Source: Paraburkholderia phenoliruptrix (GTDB lineage Bacteria > Pseudomonadota > Gammaproteobacteria > Burkholderiales > Burkholderiaceae). Taken from it: a DNA stretch of 64,000 nucleotides. The number at the start of each line of letters is the position of its first letter. Position 1 is the first letter of the stretch. The notes beneath the pieces were generated by a model. That model had not been told where the DNA came from. It made no database searches and saw nothing but the letters and a program-made list of their open reading frames with translations. The translations under genes were made by a program, and so were the position numbers. Of the stretch, positions 1-9,682 are shown piece by piece. Where the stretch lies: positions 186,001-250,000 of the forward strand of contig NZ_CADIKB010000001.1 of assembly GCF_902859825.1 (NCBI RefSeq), in the 5' to 3' direction.

Positions 1-122
1 CGGCCACCTTCGTCGTGATCGAGGAAGTGGACATGGAGAACTGGGGCTGGGGCGGCCTGCCGGTCGAGGCATACCGCAAGCAGGCGGCGCTCAGTAAGGG
101 CGGCGGCGCGAGCACCGCCTAG
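1..122 (+). CDS. tautomerase family protein, C-terminal fragment
   Basis: The window opens inside a plus-strand gene. Reading from base 3 gives 39 residues containing FVVIEEVDMENWGWGGLPVE and then a TAG at 120-122. This matches the C-terminal strand of 4-oxalocrotonate tautomerase-like proteins, where a V-x-I-x-E-V-x-x-x-N-W-G pattern is typical. The catalytic N-terminal proline lies outside the window, so activity cannot be judged. The gene converges with the LysR regulator that ends 38 bases away. Confidence 0.65.
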   Translation, partial: ATFVVIEEVDMENWGWGGLPVEAYRKQAALSKGGGASTA

Positions 123-160
123 ACAGCCCGCAGTTTTGATATGCGCGGCAAGCGGTCGGC

Positions 161-1075
161 TTACCGCGCGTTGGCCTCTTCGAGAAGCCACGCCTTGAAC
201 GCGGCGACGGCGGGCTCGCCGCCGTTGTCCTTTCTATGGACAACGTAATAAGCCAGGTCGCACGGCTGTGCCTCGGGAAACGGCCGCACCAGCCGGCCTT
301 CGGCGATGTCGCGCTCGACAAGGCAGGTTCTGCCGAGCGCCACGCCGTTGCCCGAGATCGCAGTGTGAATAGCGGCGGCGGAGTCGTTGATCTGCAGGCC
401 GCGGTCGCAATCGACCACGCCCGCGTTGCCGGTCTTCTGCACCCATGAGCGCCACGTGGGGAAGGCGGGCGCCGTGCGCATCGAGATGTCGTGAATCAAC
501 GGATAGTGGTTCAGATCCGCCGGGGTTCGGAGCGGATGCTCGCCTTCGAGCAGCGCGGGACTGCACACGGGGAAGAACTCGTCGCGCATCAAAAAGGTCG
601 CGGCGAGTTCGGGCCACTGGCCGGTGCCGTAACGAATGCCCGCATCCACGCGCTCCGCCGTGAAGTCGACGAGCTTCAGCGACAGATCGATGCGCAGATC
701 GTAGCTCGGATACTTGCGCTGAAACCGCTCCACGCGATGCAAAAACCATTTGTCGGCGAGTGCCGGCGGCACGGTCACGGTCACCGTGATGCGCGCCTTG
801 CTGGCTTTCAGCCGCTCGACCGCTTGTGCCAGCAACTCGAAGCCCGCCTGCAATTCCGGCATGGCCGCGCGCGCCGCGTCGGTCAAGACGAGCCGCGACG
901 CGCCCGAACTCGAACGATGAAACAGCTCCATGTTCAGCGTTTCCTCCAGCCCGCGAATCATCTGGCCGATCGCGGCGGGCGTCACATGCAGTTCTTCCGC
1001 AGCGGCGACATAACTCAAATGGCGGCCGACCGCCTCGAAAGCGCGCAGTGCGTTCAGGTGATTGGGTGCTCGCAT
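161..1075 (-). CDS. LysR-family transcriptional regulator, GcvA-like
   Basis: A 304-residue LysR regulator. The N-terminal winged helix-turn-helix reads HLNALRAFEAVGRHLSYVAA followed by EELHVTPAAIGQMIRGLEETL, and the C-terminal two-thirds is a LysR substrate-binding domain. The opening LNALRAFEAVGRHLS resembles the GcvA/AmpR subfamily. I place the start at the Met directly before RAPNHLNALRAF (1075). An in-frame Met at 1114 and one at 1141 would add 13 or 22 residues; no site has a convincing ribosome binding site. No effector can be read from the sequence. Its target could be the upstream redox gene or itself. Confidence 0.85.
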   Translation of the reverse strand: MRAPNHLNALRAFEAVGRHLSYVAAAEELHVTPAAIGQMIRGLEETLNMELFHRSSSGASRLVLTDAARAAMPELQAGFELLAQAVERLKASKARITVTVTVPPALADKWFLHRVERFQRKYPSYDLRIDLSLKLVDFTAERVDAGIRYGTGQWPELAATFLMRDEFFPVCSPALLEGEHPLRTPADLNHYPLIHDISMRTAPAFPTWRSWVQKTGNAGVVDCDRGLQINDSAAAIHTAISGNGVALGRTCLVERDIAEGRLVRPFPEAQPCDLAYYVVHRKDNGGEPAVAAFKAWLLEEANAR

Positions 1076-1162
1076 GGGCCGCTTCACAACCTTGATTGAT
1101 TTCGATTGCCGCATGCTGGCAGGCGCGCCTGGCGGCGTCAACCTGTCAGATGCGGCGCTGCA

Positions 1163-1714
1163 TCAGCCGGGTTGCGCGAGCAGCTCGCGGATCTTCGCTT
1201 CCGTCTGCGCATAATCGCCTTCGCCGAAATGGCTGTACACGACGTGTCCTGTCTTGTCGAAGAGATAGAGCGCGGGCCAGTACTGGTTGTCGAACGCATT
1301 CCATGTCGCGTACTGATTGTCGAGCGCGACCGGATAGCGAATGTCGAACTTCCTGACCGCCGCGCTCACATGCCCGGCGTCGCGTTCGAACGGGTACTCG
1401 GGTGTATGAACGCCGATCACCTGCAGCCCCTGAGCGCCGTACTGCTTGTACCAGTTCTTCACGTACGGCAGCGTGTTCACGCAGTTCACGCACGAGTAGG
1501 TCCAGAAGTCGACCAGCACGACTTTGCCGCGCAGTTGCGGCAATGTGAGCGGCGGGCTGTTGATCCAGCTGTCGATGCCGGTGATCTGCGGCGCGGCGGG
1601 CGGATGGTGCTCGGCTGCGCTGATCGCGCTGCCGCGCGTCGCCGCGAGGCTCGCGACCAGCGCGAGCGCGATGAACGAGCCCAAAGTGGCGAGAGTTTTG
1701 AGTCGGGCGGGCAT
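1163..1714 (-). CDS. TlpA-like periplasmic thioredoxin-fold protein
   Basis: A 183-residue secreted thioredoxin-family protein. Residues 1-33 form a signal peptide or membrane anchor (KTLATLGSFIALALVASLAA), followed by a redoxin domain. The redox motif is WTYSCVNC with cysteines 75 and 78, that is CVNC rather than the CGPC of thioredoxin. The domain closely parallels the thioredoxin domain of the divergent DipZ-type gene (same FDNQYWPA and FGEG motifs), so the two are paralogues. The start at 1714 has AAAGGA about 9 bases upstream; longer in-frame extensions run through non-coding sequence. It probably takes electrons from a CcdA-type transporter. Confidence 0.88.
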   Translation of the reverse strand: MPARLKTLATLGSFIALALVASLAATRGSAISAAEHHPPAAPQITGIDSWINSPPLTLPQLRGKVVLVDFWTYSCVNCVNTLPYVKNWYKQYGAQGLQVIGVHTPEYPFERDAGHVSAAVRKFDIRYPVALDNQYATWNAFDNQYWPALYLFDKTGHVVYSHFGEGDYAQTEAKIRELLAQPG

Positions 1715-2095
1715 GATGGAGTTGTCCTTTGCATGGGAGGCGCCGCAGCGCGAGGGTTGATCGGCAGGTACGAGCTCATTGGACGCCGCCGACGTATCTG
1801 CCATGTGTCGTTTGCGGCCCGCTTCTGCAATGTTGTATGTCCACGCCGCCGTCCGATACGTTGCGATACAAAACCCCGCGCCCATGCGCGTGAGCACGCG
1901 CCAGAGCACGCATCGCCGCACCGCGTTCTGTATCGCACTGTATCCACGCCGCCGCCGATACATGCGCTTGCACAACCCCACCTTCGCCGACACAAGCCCG
2001 ATACGTGCCGGTCGTTCAATGCCTGATGCGTCATTCGCAACCCGAGTGGTCCGGCCTGCGCCGCCCGCCACGTCATTGAACGAAAGGACACCGTT
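1715..2095. promoter_or_regulatory. divergent promoter region rich in TGTATC boxes
   Basis: This 381-base intergenic region drives the two divergent thiol-redox genes. It holds repeated GTATC/GATAC elements: 1794-1798, 1834-1839 (TGTATG), 1855-1859 and 1865-1870, 1929-1934 and 1939-1944, 1957-1962 and 2000-2004. Two of these make direct repeats with 10-base periodicity, GATACGTTGCGATACA at 1855-1870 and TGTATCGCACTGTATC at 1929-1944, placed in opposite orientation. Ten-base direct repeats are typical of OmpR/PhoB-class response regulator sites; that assignment is inference. No protein-coding gene is evident here. Confidence 0.55.
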
Positions 2096-3910
2096 ATGCT
2101 GCTCAACCTTCTCGCCTTCGCCGGCGGCATGCTCACCATTTTGAGTCCGTGCATTCTTCCGGTCGTGCCGCTCGTGTTCGCGCGCGTCGACCAGTCGTTC
2201 GTCCGCCATGGTTTGCCGCTTCTTGCCGGCATGGCGCTGACGTTCGCCGCCGTCGCGAGTCTCGCCGTCGCCGGCGGCGCGTGGGTCGCGCACGTCAATG
2301 AGTATGGACGCTGGATCGCGCTCGCGTTCTTCGGGCTGTTCGGCGCGGCGCTGCTGTTTCCGTCGATAGCCGAGCGGCTCACGCATCCGCTCGTGAGCGC
2401 CGGCAATCGTCTGGATGGCGCGGTGCGCCGCGACGGCGGCGAGCCGCGCGTGATGTCGTCGGTCGCGCTCGGCGTTGCCACGGGTTTGCTGTGGGCGCCG
2501 TGCGCGGGCCCGATTCTCGGTCTCGTGATGACGGGTGTGATCCTGCATCGGCCGGGCGGCGCGGGCGTGTTGCCGTTGCTCGCGTTTGCGGCGGGCGCGG
2601 CGGCGTCGCTCGCGATCGTGCTTGCGCTCGGCGGGCGGCTCGTTGCGATGCTCCGGCGCTCGTATGGCGTGAGCGAGCGCGTGCGTCAGGTGCTCGGCGC
2701 GGCGGTGATGCTGTCGGCGGCGGCGATCGCCCTCAGCGTCGATACGCGCGCGCTGGCGCTGCTGCCGTCGCTGAATACGACCGGCATTGAAGATAGGCTC
2801 GTGCAGCGGTGGTCGCGGCGCGGGGAGCCGCAGGAAAAGGATAGGCAGCGGGCTGAGGCGCAGCGCGCGGTGCTTAAAGTGAGCGCGAAAACCGCGCCGG
2901 TAGGCGAAGCGAAGCCCCTCCCAATCGCCGCGCCGCTTCCCTTGCCCGTGGAAGGCGCACTGCCGACGTTGTCGGGCGCGGTCGAGTGGCTCAATTCGCC
3001 GCCTCGCACACCGGCCGATCTGCGCGGCAAGGTCGTGATCGTCAATTTCTGGACGTATTCGTGCATCAACTGCCTGCGCACGCTGCCGTATTTGAAGGCG
3101 TGGTCGAACCGGTATCGCGAGCAGGGGCTCGTCGTGATCGGCGTACACGCACCCGAGTTCGCGTTCGAGCACAACTTGGCCAACGTGAAGCGCGCGGCGG
3201 CCGACCTGCACATCGACTATCCGATTGCCGTGGATAACAACCTCGCCGTGTGGCGGGCGTTTGACAATCAATACTGGCCGGCGTTTTATATCGTCGATGC
3301 GCACGGCGACATTCGCTATCACCAGTTCGGCGAAGGCGGATACGACAAGTCGGAACAGGTGATCCGTCAACTGCTGGCCGATGCCGGGCATGCGACGCTG
3401 CCCCCACCCGCGGGCGCGGCGAGGGCGTCGGGCATCGAAGCGGCCGCCGATCCGAAGAATCTGGAGTCAGGTGAGACTTACGTCGGTTATCGCCAGGCAG
3501 AAGGTTTCGCTTCGCCGGAAACGCTCGCGCCCGACATGCTTCGCGACTACAGCAGTCCCGCGCGGCTCGTCACAGGAAGCTGGAGTCTCGCCGGCGAGTG
3601 GACCGTCGCGGGGGAGCGCGCTCGCTCGGGCGCGAGCGGCGCGAGGATCGCGTACCGCTTTCACGCGCGCGATCTGCATCTGGTGTTGGGGCCGATGGCG
3701 GACGGCAAGCCGGTGCGCTTCAGAGTGACGATCGACGGCAAGCCGCCGGGCGCGTCACATGGCGCGGACACGGATGCAAACGGCGTGGGCGTGGTCGATA
3801 AAGAGCGGCTTTATCAACTCGTGCGGCAAAGCGGCGCGGTTCAGGACCGCACGTTCGACATCGAGTTTCTGGACACGGGCGTGAGCGCGTATGCATTCAC
3901 GTTCGGTTAG
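2096..3910 (+). CDS. DipZ-type CcdA-thioredoxin fusion protein
   Basis: A 604-residue membrane reductant conduit. Residues about 1-235 are a CcdA/DsbD-like transmembrane domain with the conserved cysteine motifs ILSPC (Cys19) and WAPCAGP (Cys136). A polar linker follows, then a thioredoxin domain with WTYSCINC (Cys323 and Cys326), then a C-terminal beta-rich domain (about 455-604) like the carbohydrate-binding-module-like end of mycobacterial DipZ. By family it would move electrons from cytoplasmic thioredoxin across the membrane to a fused periplasmic thioredoxin. The start has AAAGGA 8 bases upstream. It is divergent from a paralogous TlpA-like gene, which may be a partner. Confidence 0.9.
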   Translation: MLLNLLAFAGGMLTILSPCILPVVPLVFARVDQSFVRHGLPLLAGMALTFAAVASLAVAGGAWVAHVNEYGRWIALAFFGLFGAALLFPSIAERLTHPLVSAGNRLDGAVRRDGGEPRVMSSVALGVATGLLWAPCAGPILGLVMTGVILHRPGGAGVLPLLAFAAGAAASLAIVLALGGRLVAMLRRSYGVSERVRQVLGAAVMLSAAAIALSVDTRALALLPSLNTTGIEDRLVQRWSRRGEPQEKDRQRAEAQRAVLKVSAKTAPVGEAKPLPIAAPLPLPVEGALPTLSGAVEWLNSPPRTPADLRGKVVIVNFWTYSCINCLRTLPYLKAWSNRYREQGLVVIGVHAPEFAFEHNLANVKRAAADLHIDYPIAVDNNLAVWRAFDNQYWPAFYIVDAHGDIRYHQFGEGGYDKSEQVIRQLLADAGHATLPPPAGAARASGIEAAADPKNLESGETYVGYRQAEGFASPETLAPDMLRDYSSPARLVTGSWSLAGEWTVAGERARSGASGARIAYRFHARDLHLVLGPMADGKPVRFRVTIDGKPPGASHGADTDANGVGVVDKERLYQLVRQSGAVQDRTFDIEFLDTGVSAYAFTFG

Positions 3911-3922
3911 AGGAAAGCGGCG

Positions 3923-4219
3923 TTAGTGCGCAGACGCCTTCTCAAAAGCGGGCGGTTGCGAATAAGCCGGATGCCAGCCGCCCAGCAGGCGGTCGACGGC
4001 CTCGCGTGCATCGCGAAGCGCGTCGGCCAGTGCCTGCTGCGAAAGCTCCGCGGAACACGGAGCCGTTTCGCAATGCGTAGCGACGCTCAGCGTGCGCTCG
4101 CCGAGCCGCCGCGTGATGGTGCGATGCACGCGGACGTGCCGGCCGTCGGTGCAAACGGTGTCGACGGCTTCGATCAGCAGATCGAAGCCGCGGTAACTTT
4201 CACAAAGACGTTGCGTCAT
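3923..4219 (-). CDS. hypothetical protein, last gene of the fru operon
   Basis: A 98-residue soluble protein starting MTQRLCESYRGFDLLIEA. It has no signal peptide or membrane segment. Its N-terminal half looks like a small beta-sheet (RGFDLLIEAVDTVCTDGRHV) and its C-terminal half is helical. It starts 28 bases after the fruA stop on the same strand, so it is probably the last gene of the fructose operon. I do not recognise a family. The start at 4219 is preferred because upstream in-frame sequence overlaps fruA. Confidence 0.6.
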   Translation of the reverse strand: MTQRLCESYRGFDLLIEAVDTVCTDGRHVRVHRTITRRLGERTLSVATHCETAPCSAELSQQALADALRDAREAVDRLLGGWHPAYSQPPAFEKASAH

Positions 4220-4247
4220 GGCCGGCGCCGCAGCAGTCAGCCGCTGC

Positions 4248-6068
4248 TTACGCGGCGGCCTGAACCGGCCGCTTGAGCAGGCCGACCGCGAGCGCCGTGA
4301 CGACGGTTCCCACCGCGATCGCGAGCACATACAGGCCGAGATGCGTGACGGCATTCGGAATCGGCAGCACGAAGATTCCGCCGTGCGGCACTTTCAGTTC
4401 GACCGCCGACGCCATCGACATCGCGCCCGTGATCGCCGAGCCGATCACGCAAGCCGGAATGATCCGCATCGGATCGCGCGCCGCAAACGGAATCGCGCCC
4501 TCGGTGATGAACGCCATGCCCAGCACGGCGGCGGCGTTGCCGGCTTCGCGCTCGTCGGTGACGAAGCGGTTGCGGAAAATCCACGTGGCGAGCGCGATGC
4601 CGAGCGGCGGCGTCATGCCCGCGGCCATGGCGGCCGCCATCGGCGTATAGACCTGGCTCGCGATCAGCCCCGTGCTGAACGCATACGCGGCCTTGTTGAC
4701 CGGGCCGCCCATGTCGAAAGCCATCATCGCGCCGAGCAGCAGGCCGAGCGTGACGGCGCTGCCGGTTTGCATCGAGCGAAGCCAGTCTTCCAGACCGTGC
4801 AGCGCCGTGGCGACCGGCGTGCCGACCACGTAGATCATCAGCAGGCCGACCACGAGCGTGGAGACGAGCGGGATGATGAGCACCGGCTTGAGGCCTTCCA
4901 GGTTGCGGTGCAGCTTCAGTTTGCGGCTGATCAGCAGCGCCGTGTAGCCCGCGAGAAAGCCGGAAATGATGCCGCCGAGAAAGCCCGCGCCGAGGCTCGC
5001 GGCGAGCATGCCGCCCACCATGCCGGGCGTGATGCCCGGACGGTCCGCAATCGAATACGCGATGTAGCCCGACAGCACCGGCACCATCAACGCGAACGCG
5101 GACTTTGCGCCGATCTGGAACAGCGCCCATGCCAGCGTGCCTTTGTGCGCGTCGTCGAATGCGTAGATGCCGCCCAGCGCAAACGAAATGGCGATCAGAA
5201 GGCCGCCCGCCACGACGAACGGCAACATGAACGACACACCGGTCATCAGATGGCGGTAGGGACCGGAGGCTTTTGCCGAGCGCTGCTTTTTCGCCGCCGC
5301 AACCTGGTCCGCGAGCGCGGACCCGGCCGCGCCCGCCGCGCCGGCGCCGCCCGCATTCCCTTGCGAAGCGCGCGCGTTGCCGTCAGCCGTCGCTTCTTCA
5401 ATCGCTCGCTGGATCAGTGCCGCGCCCTTGCCGATCGCGCCTTTTGTGCCCGTTTCGTAGATGCGCTTGCCGCGAAAGCGGCTCTTGTCGACCTGCGTGT
5501 CGGCGGCGATGACGACGAGGTCCGCCGCGGCGATCTGCTCGTCGCTCAACGTGTTCTGCGCGCCGACGGAACCTTGCGTCTCCACGTGGATCTCGTGACC
5601 GAGCGACTTCGCGCCTTGCGCCAGTCCTTCGGCGGCCATGAAGGTGTGCGCGATGCCGGTCGGACACGAAGTGATCGCGACGATCTTCAGCGCGCGGGCG
5701 GCGGCTTGCGTGGCTTGCCCGCTCGTCGGCGGCTGCGGGCTCTGGGCCACACCCGCGCCTGCACCCGCCGTGACGCGTGCGAGCACGGCATCGGCTTCGC
5801 GAATGGCGTCGTCGAGCGAAACGCGGTGAATGGTCTTGCCCGCAAACGGCGTTTCGTCGACGCGCGCGTCGGCGTCCGCCGCGATCAGCACGGCTTGCGC
5901 CGCGTCGATCTGCGCGGCGTTCAGCGCATCGTGCACACCGAGCGCGCTGCGGGTTTCGACGGCGAGCGAAGCGCCGCGTTTTTGCGCCGCGCGGTTCAAG
6001 GCCTGCGCCGCGACCATCGGCGACGCGCTCTGTTGCGGGGACGATACCAGTCCAATCAGCTTGTCCAT
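4248..6068 (-). CDS. fruA: PTS fructose-specific EIIB'BC permease
   Basis: A 606-residue fructose permease of the phosphotransferase system. It has an N-terminal IIB'-like domain (1-95), a true IIB domain (about 128-225) with the phosphocysteine motif [12 protein letters not shown] (Cys135), an alanine-rich linker, and a multi-spanning IIC domain from about residue 270 ([20 protein letters not shown]). The first IIB-like copy has serine ([10 protein letters not shown]) where cysteine is expected, as for the docking-type IIB' of FruA proteins. Phosphate would come from FruB, and the product fructose 1-phosphate is used by FruK, encoded 13 bases upstream. Confidence 0.95.
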   Translation of the reverse strand: MDKLIGLVSSPQQSASPMVAAQALNRAAQKRGASLAVETRSALGVHDALNAAQIDAAQAVLIAADADARVDETPFAGKTIHRVSLDDAIREADAVLARVTAGAGAGVAQSPQPPTSGQATQAAARALKIVAITSCPTGIAHTFMAAEGLAQGAKSLGHEIHVETQGSVGAQNTLSDEQIAAADLVVIAADTQVDKSRFRGKRIYETGTKGAIGKGAALIQRAIEEATADGNARASQGNAGGAGAAGAAGSALADQVAAAKKQRSAKASGPYRHLMTGVSFMLPFVVAGGLLIAISFALGGIYAFDDAHKGTLAWALFQIGAKSAFALMVPVLSGYIAYSIADRPGITPGMVGGMLAASLGAGFLGGIISGFLAGYTALLISRKLKLHRNLEGLKPVLIIPLVSTLVVGLLMIYVVGTPVATALHGLEDWLRSMQTGSAVTLGLLLGAMMAFDMGGPVNKAAYAFSTGLIASQVYTPMAAAMAAGMTPPLGIALATWIFRNRFVTDEREAGNAAAVLGMAFITEGAIPFAARDPMRIIPACVIGSAITGAMSMASAVELKVPHGGIFVLPIPNAVTHLGLYVLAIAVGTVVTALAVGLLKRPVQAAA

Positions 6069-6081
6069 TGCTCTCTCTGGC

Positions 6082-7116
6082 TTACACGGCTTGATGTTGG
6101 GTCACGCGCAGCGGCTTCGCGGCGACGCTGAAGGTACGCAGTTCGACTTGCGCGGCGAGGGCGTCGAGCGTCGCGCGATCCGGCAGATGCGGGCCGACAC
6201 GCGCGAGCTTGCCGGCGGCGAAGGCCGTCGCGCGTCGGCCGGCCTCGGGCCACGAACGCCCTTCGGCGAGACTGGCGACGAGGCCCGCGACGAGCGCATC
6301 GCCGGCGCCGACGGTGCTCGCCACCGGCACGCGCAACGGCGCGGCGCGCCAGCCTTCGCAGGCCGCGGCGCCGTCCTGCGGTTGCACCTGCAATGGCGGG
6401 CGCGCGACGCCGAGCGCGCCGCGCTCGCCAAGCGAAACCACCACATGGCGGATGCCGCGTTCGACCAACTCGCACGCAGCCTCGATCAACGCGTCATCGT
6501 CGGCGAGCGAGCGGCCCAGCGCGGCTTCCAGTTCCGCGCGATTCGGCTTCACGAGATCGGGCAACTCGCCGGGTTGGCTGGCGGCGAGGGCTTCGGCGAG
6601 CGGCGCGCCGCTTGTGTCGAGCGCGACGCGCGCGCCCGCCGCATGCAACGCGCGCGTGAGCCGCCGGTAAAACGACACGTCGACGCCCGGCGGCAAACTG
6701 CCCGCGAGCACAAACCAGCGTCCCGGCGCGGCGAGTTCGACCACGCGCCGCTCCAGTGCGTCGACATCGGCTGCGGTGGGCAGCGAGGTTGCGAGATTGA
6801 TGTCAGTGGTTTGGTCGCGCGCGGTATCGACGAGCTTCACGTTGATGCGCGGGCGCCCGGCAATCCGCACGAAGCGGTCGACGATCTGCTTGTCGGCGAA
6901 CAGCGCATCGAATGCGGCGGCGTCGTCGGAACCGAGCAGGCCCGTGACGAGGGTCGCGATGCCGTAGTCGGCGAGACAGCCCGCCACGTTCACGCCCTTG
7001 CCGCCCGCGTTGAATTCGAGCGATGCCGCGAGGTTGACCTCGCCGAGTGCGAGATTCGCGACGCGCACGGTCTGGTCGAGCGCCGGGTTCGGCGTAACGG
7101 TGACGACCGTGTTCAT
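6082..7116 (-). CDS. fruK: 1-phosphofructokinase
   Basis: A 344-residue PfkB/ribokinase-family sugar kinase that phosphorylates fructose 1-phosphate to fructose 1,6-bisphosphate. It starts [17 protein letters not shown] and carries the first PfkB signature ([19 protein letters not shown]) and the ATP-site motif [12 protein letters not shown] with catalytic Asp near 273. Its ATG overlaps the fruB TGA as ATGA at 7113-7116, implying translational coupling. An insertion around the alanine/glutamine-rich stretch before the ATP motif makes it slightly longer than the usual 310-320 residues. Confidence 0.95.
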   Translation of the reverse strand: MNTVVTVTPNPALDQTVRVANLALGEVNLAASLEFNAGGKGVNVAGCLADYGIATLVTGLLGSDDAAAFDALFADKQIVDRFVRIAGRPRINVKLVDTARDQTTDINLATSLPTAADVDALERRVVELAAPGRWFVLAGSLPPGVDVSFYRRLTRALHAAGARVALDTSGAPLAEALAASQPGELPDLVKPNRAELEAALGRSLADDDALIEAACELVERGIRHVVVSLGERGALGVARPPLQVQPQDGAAACEGWRAAPLRVPVASTVGAGDALVAGLVASLAEGRSWPEAGRRATAFAAGKLARVGPHLPDRATLDALAAQVELRTFSVAAKPLRVTQHQAV

Positions 7117-9626
7117 GCGGCCGCCTTGATTTCGGTGGTTTCCAGCGCGCGAACCGCGTCGACGTCCTCGCACTCCAGCGCGCGGCGCGCGAGCGCCTGC
7201 AACGCGTCGAGGCGCGATGCGCGCAGCCGCGATTTCACGGCGGGAATGTCGCGCGCGCTCATCGACAGTTCGTCGACGCCGAGGCCCGCGAGAATCGACG
7301 CGCCGAGCGGATCGCCCGCGAGGCCGCCGCACACGCCGACCCATTTGCGGTGACGGCGCGCGCCCTCGACGGTCTGCCGGATCATGCGCAGCACGGCCGG
7401 ATGCAGGCTCTCGGCCATGCGCGCGAGTTCCGGGTGTTCGCGGTCGACGGCAAGCACGTACTGCGTGAGGTCGTTCGTGCCGATCGAGAAGAAGTCGACG
7501 AGCGCGGCAAAGTGATCGGCGAATGCCGCCGCCGACGGCGTTTCGACCATGATGCCGAGCGGCACTTTGGGCGCGTCCAGTTCCGCGCGCACGGTTTCGG
7601 CGAGCGCGAGCGCCTGACGCGCTTCGTCGAGCGTGGAAACCATCGGGAACATGATCCACAGCGGACCTTCCTTGGCCGCGCGGTAGAGCGCGCGCAACTG
7701 CGGCACGAACAGATCGGGGCGGCGCAGGCACAGGCGCAGCCCGCGCACGCCGAGGAACGGATTCGCCTCGTGCGGCAGGTTCAGATAGGGCACCTGCTTG
7801 TCGCCGCCAATGTCGAGCGTGCGAATGATCAGATGACGGCCACCGCTTGCTTCGACCATGCGCCGGTAGCAGTCGTACTGTTCGTCCTCGCTTGGCGCGT
7901 CGTGGCGCTCGAGGAACAGAAACTCCGTACGCATGAGGCCTACGCCGTCCGCGCCGTTCGAAATCGCGTCGCGCACCTGATCCGGACGCGTGATGTTCGC
8001 GCCGATTTCGAGCACGTGGCCGTCGAGCGTCGCGGCGGGCAGCGCGCGGTTGGCGGCGGCGCGTTGCGCGGCATCGGCGAGCTGGGCCTGCGTTTGCCGT
8101 GCGCGCTCGAGGTCTTGCGCGGACACGCCCACATACAGACGGCCGCTCGTGCCGTCGAGCACCGCGGCGCTGCCGTCGGCCACATCCATCAGCGCGGCGC
8201 CGCACGCGACCGCGGCCGGCACGCCGAGCGTGCGCGCGAGAATCGCGGTATGCGAGGTCGGGCCGCCCGACACCGTGCAGAAGCCGAGCGTGACGGCGGG
8301 GTCGAGCATCGCCGTGTCCGACGGCGTCAGATCTTCGGCGATCAGGATCGCGGGCGTGTCGAAGCGCGCGTTTGCCGCGACCTCTTCGCCGAGATGCTTC
8401 AGCACGCGCCGCGCGACGTCGCGCAGATCGGTCGCGCGCGAGGCGAGGAGCGGATCGGGCAACGCGGCGAGGCGCGCCGCCTGCCGCTCGGCCGCCTGAT
8501 GCCAGGACCACGCGACGCCGTGTCCGTCGACGAGCAGACGCGCGGCTTCGGCCAGCAACTCTGTGTCGTTGAGCAGTTCGCGGTGCGCCGCGAAGATCGC
8601 GCCTTCCTCCGCGCCGAGGCGCGCGGTCGTGTCGCGCGCGAGCGCGTCGAGCTCGTCGGCGGTCAGACGCAAGGCGGTTTCCAGCCGATGCGTGGCTTCC
8701 AGCGTGTCGCCGGGCTCATCCGCGATGTCGAGTTGCGCCGTGCGCATCACGCGAATCGGGCCGATCGAAAACCCCGGCCCCGCGCTGACGCCTTCGAACA
8801 TCGTGGCGGGATCGGCGGGCTCCCACGACACCGGCTGCGCTTTCTGGCGACGCGCGCGGGCCGCGGCGGCGCGCTCGTGCTCCTCGGCCGACAGCGCTTC
8901 AATGGTGCGCTTGAGCGCGGTGAGCGCGTCGGCGGCATCGACGCCCTGCGCCGACAGCACGAGCTGCGCGTTGGCGGTCGCGCCCAGTTGCAGCAGGCTC
9001 ACGAGATTCTTCGGGTCGGCGGCCAGTTTGCCGTTGCGCACGCGCAAGGCGGCCTGATAGCGCTTCGCGGTGGCGACCCACGCGCTTGCCGGGCGCGCGT
9101 GCAGCCCGTGCGGATAGTCGAGCACCAGTTCCACCCGCTGCGCGAAGTCCGCGGGCGTGCTCTCGACCACGCTTGACGCCGTTGCCAGGCCTGCGCCGGC
9201 GCCGTTCAGCGCGTCGACGATCAGGCTCGGGTCGCGCGCCTCGACGAGCGTGCGCAGTTTGTCCGCGTCGCCGATCAGACGCGTGAGGCGTTGCAGCAGC
9301 GCAATGTGTTCGTCGGACTGAGCGGCAATGGCCACCACGAGGTTGGCGCGCTCGCCGTCCTGCCATTCGACGCCTTCGGGCAACTGCAGCACCGCGACGC
9401 CGGTGCGCCGGATCAGGTGACGGTCTTCCTGCATGCCGTGCGGAATGGCCACGCCGCTGCCCAGATAAGTGTTCGAGACGGTCTCGCGTCCGTGAAGACT
9501 CTCGACATAGCCGGGCTCGATATAACCGGCAGCGGCCAGCAGTTCGCCGGCCTGAACGATCGCGTCGTGTTTCGAACTGGCCCGTGCGTTCAATCGAACC
9601 AGCTCCGCGGTAAGCAGCGACGGCAT
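7113..9626 (-). CDS. fruB: PTS fructose multiphosphoryl transfer protein EIIA-HPr-EI
   Basis: An 837-residue fusion carrying the whole soluble phosphorelay for fructose uptake. The EIIA(Fru) domain (about 1-145) has VAIPHGM with phosphohistidine His63. The HPr domain (about 163-250) has HGLHARPAS with His176. The enzyme I domain (about 275-837) has GGPTSHTAILARTLGVPAA with His459 and the C-terminal PEP-binding barrel (LMRTEFLFLERHD, GTNDLTQYVLAVDR). The start at 9626 has AGGAG 7 bases upstream; a longer in-frame reading runs back through the operator. It phosphorylates FruA from PEP independently of the general EI and HPr. Confidence 0.95.
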   Translation of the reverse strand: MPSLLTAELVRLNARASSKHDAIVQAGELLAAAGYIEPGYVESLHGRETVSNTYLGSGVAIPHGMQEDRHLIRRTGVAVLQLPEGVEWQDGERANLVVAIAAQSDEHIALLQRLTRLIGDADKLRTLVEARDPSLIVDALNGAGAGLATASSVVESTPADFAQRVELVLDYPHGLHARPASAWVATAKRYQAALRVRNGKLAADPKNLVSLLQLGATANAQLVLSAQGVDAADALTALKRTIEALSAEEHERAAAARARRQKAQPVSWEPADPATMFEGVSAGPGFSIGPIRVMRTAQLDIADEPGDTLEATHRLETALRLTADELDALARDTTARLGAEEGAIFAAHRELLNDTELLAEAARLLVDGHGVAWSWHQAAERQAARLAALPDPLLASRATDLRDVARRVLKHLGEEVAANARFDTPAILIAEDLTPSDTAMLDPAVTLGFCTVSGGPTSHTAILARTLGVPAAVACGAALMDVADGSAAVLDGTSGRLYVGVSAQDLERARQTQAQLADAAQRAAANRALPAATLDGHVLEIGANITRPDQVRDAISNGADGVGLMRTEFLFLERHDAPSEDEQYDCYRRMVEASGGRHLIIRTLDIGGDKQVPYLNLPHEANPFLGVRGLRLCLRRPDLFVPQLRALYRAAKEGPLWIMFPMVSTLDEARQALALAETVRAELDAPKVPLGIMVETPSAAAFADHFAALVDFFSIGTNDLTQYVLAVDREHPELARMAESLHPAVLRMIRQTVEGARRHRKWVGVCGGLAGDPLGASILAGLGVDELSMSARDIPAVKSRLRASRLDALQALARRALECEDVDAVRALETTEIKAAA

Positions 9627-9664
9627 CGCGTCTCCTGAAATCGAATCGTTGAAGTGGATGTTAT

Positions 9665-9682
9665 TGGAATCGATACCACTTT
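9665..9682. promoter_or_regulatory. FruR-type operator in the fruB promoter
   Basis: Contains the 17-base word GGAATCGATACCACTTT, identical to the site before fruR. Its core GGAATCGATACC is palindromic except for one position pair and has a central CG, as expected for a LacI-family operator. A TTGACG -35-like element for fruB lies just upstream on the minus strand (9686-9691), so a bound repressor would block RNA polymerase. Confidence 0.7.

Noticed and set aside
1163..3391. A 742-codon minus-strand open frame spanning the TlpA-like and DipZ genes
   Set aside because: Only its last 183 codons code for a recognisable protein. The rest is the antisense of the DipZ gene and intergenic DNA with biased high-GC composition.
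4248..6068. Missing phosphocysteine in the first IIB-like domain of FruA as a defect
   Set aside because: The N-terminal IIB' domain of fructose permeases normally lacks a working cysteine; the second IIB domain has it, so the protein should be functional.
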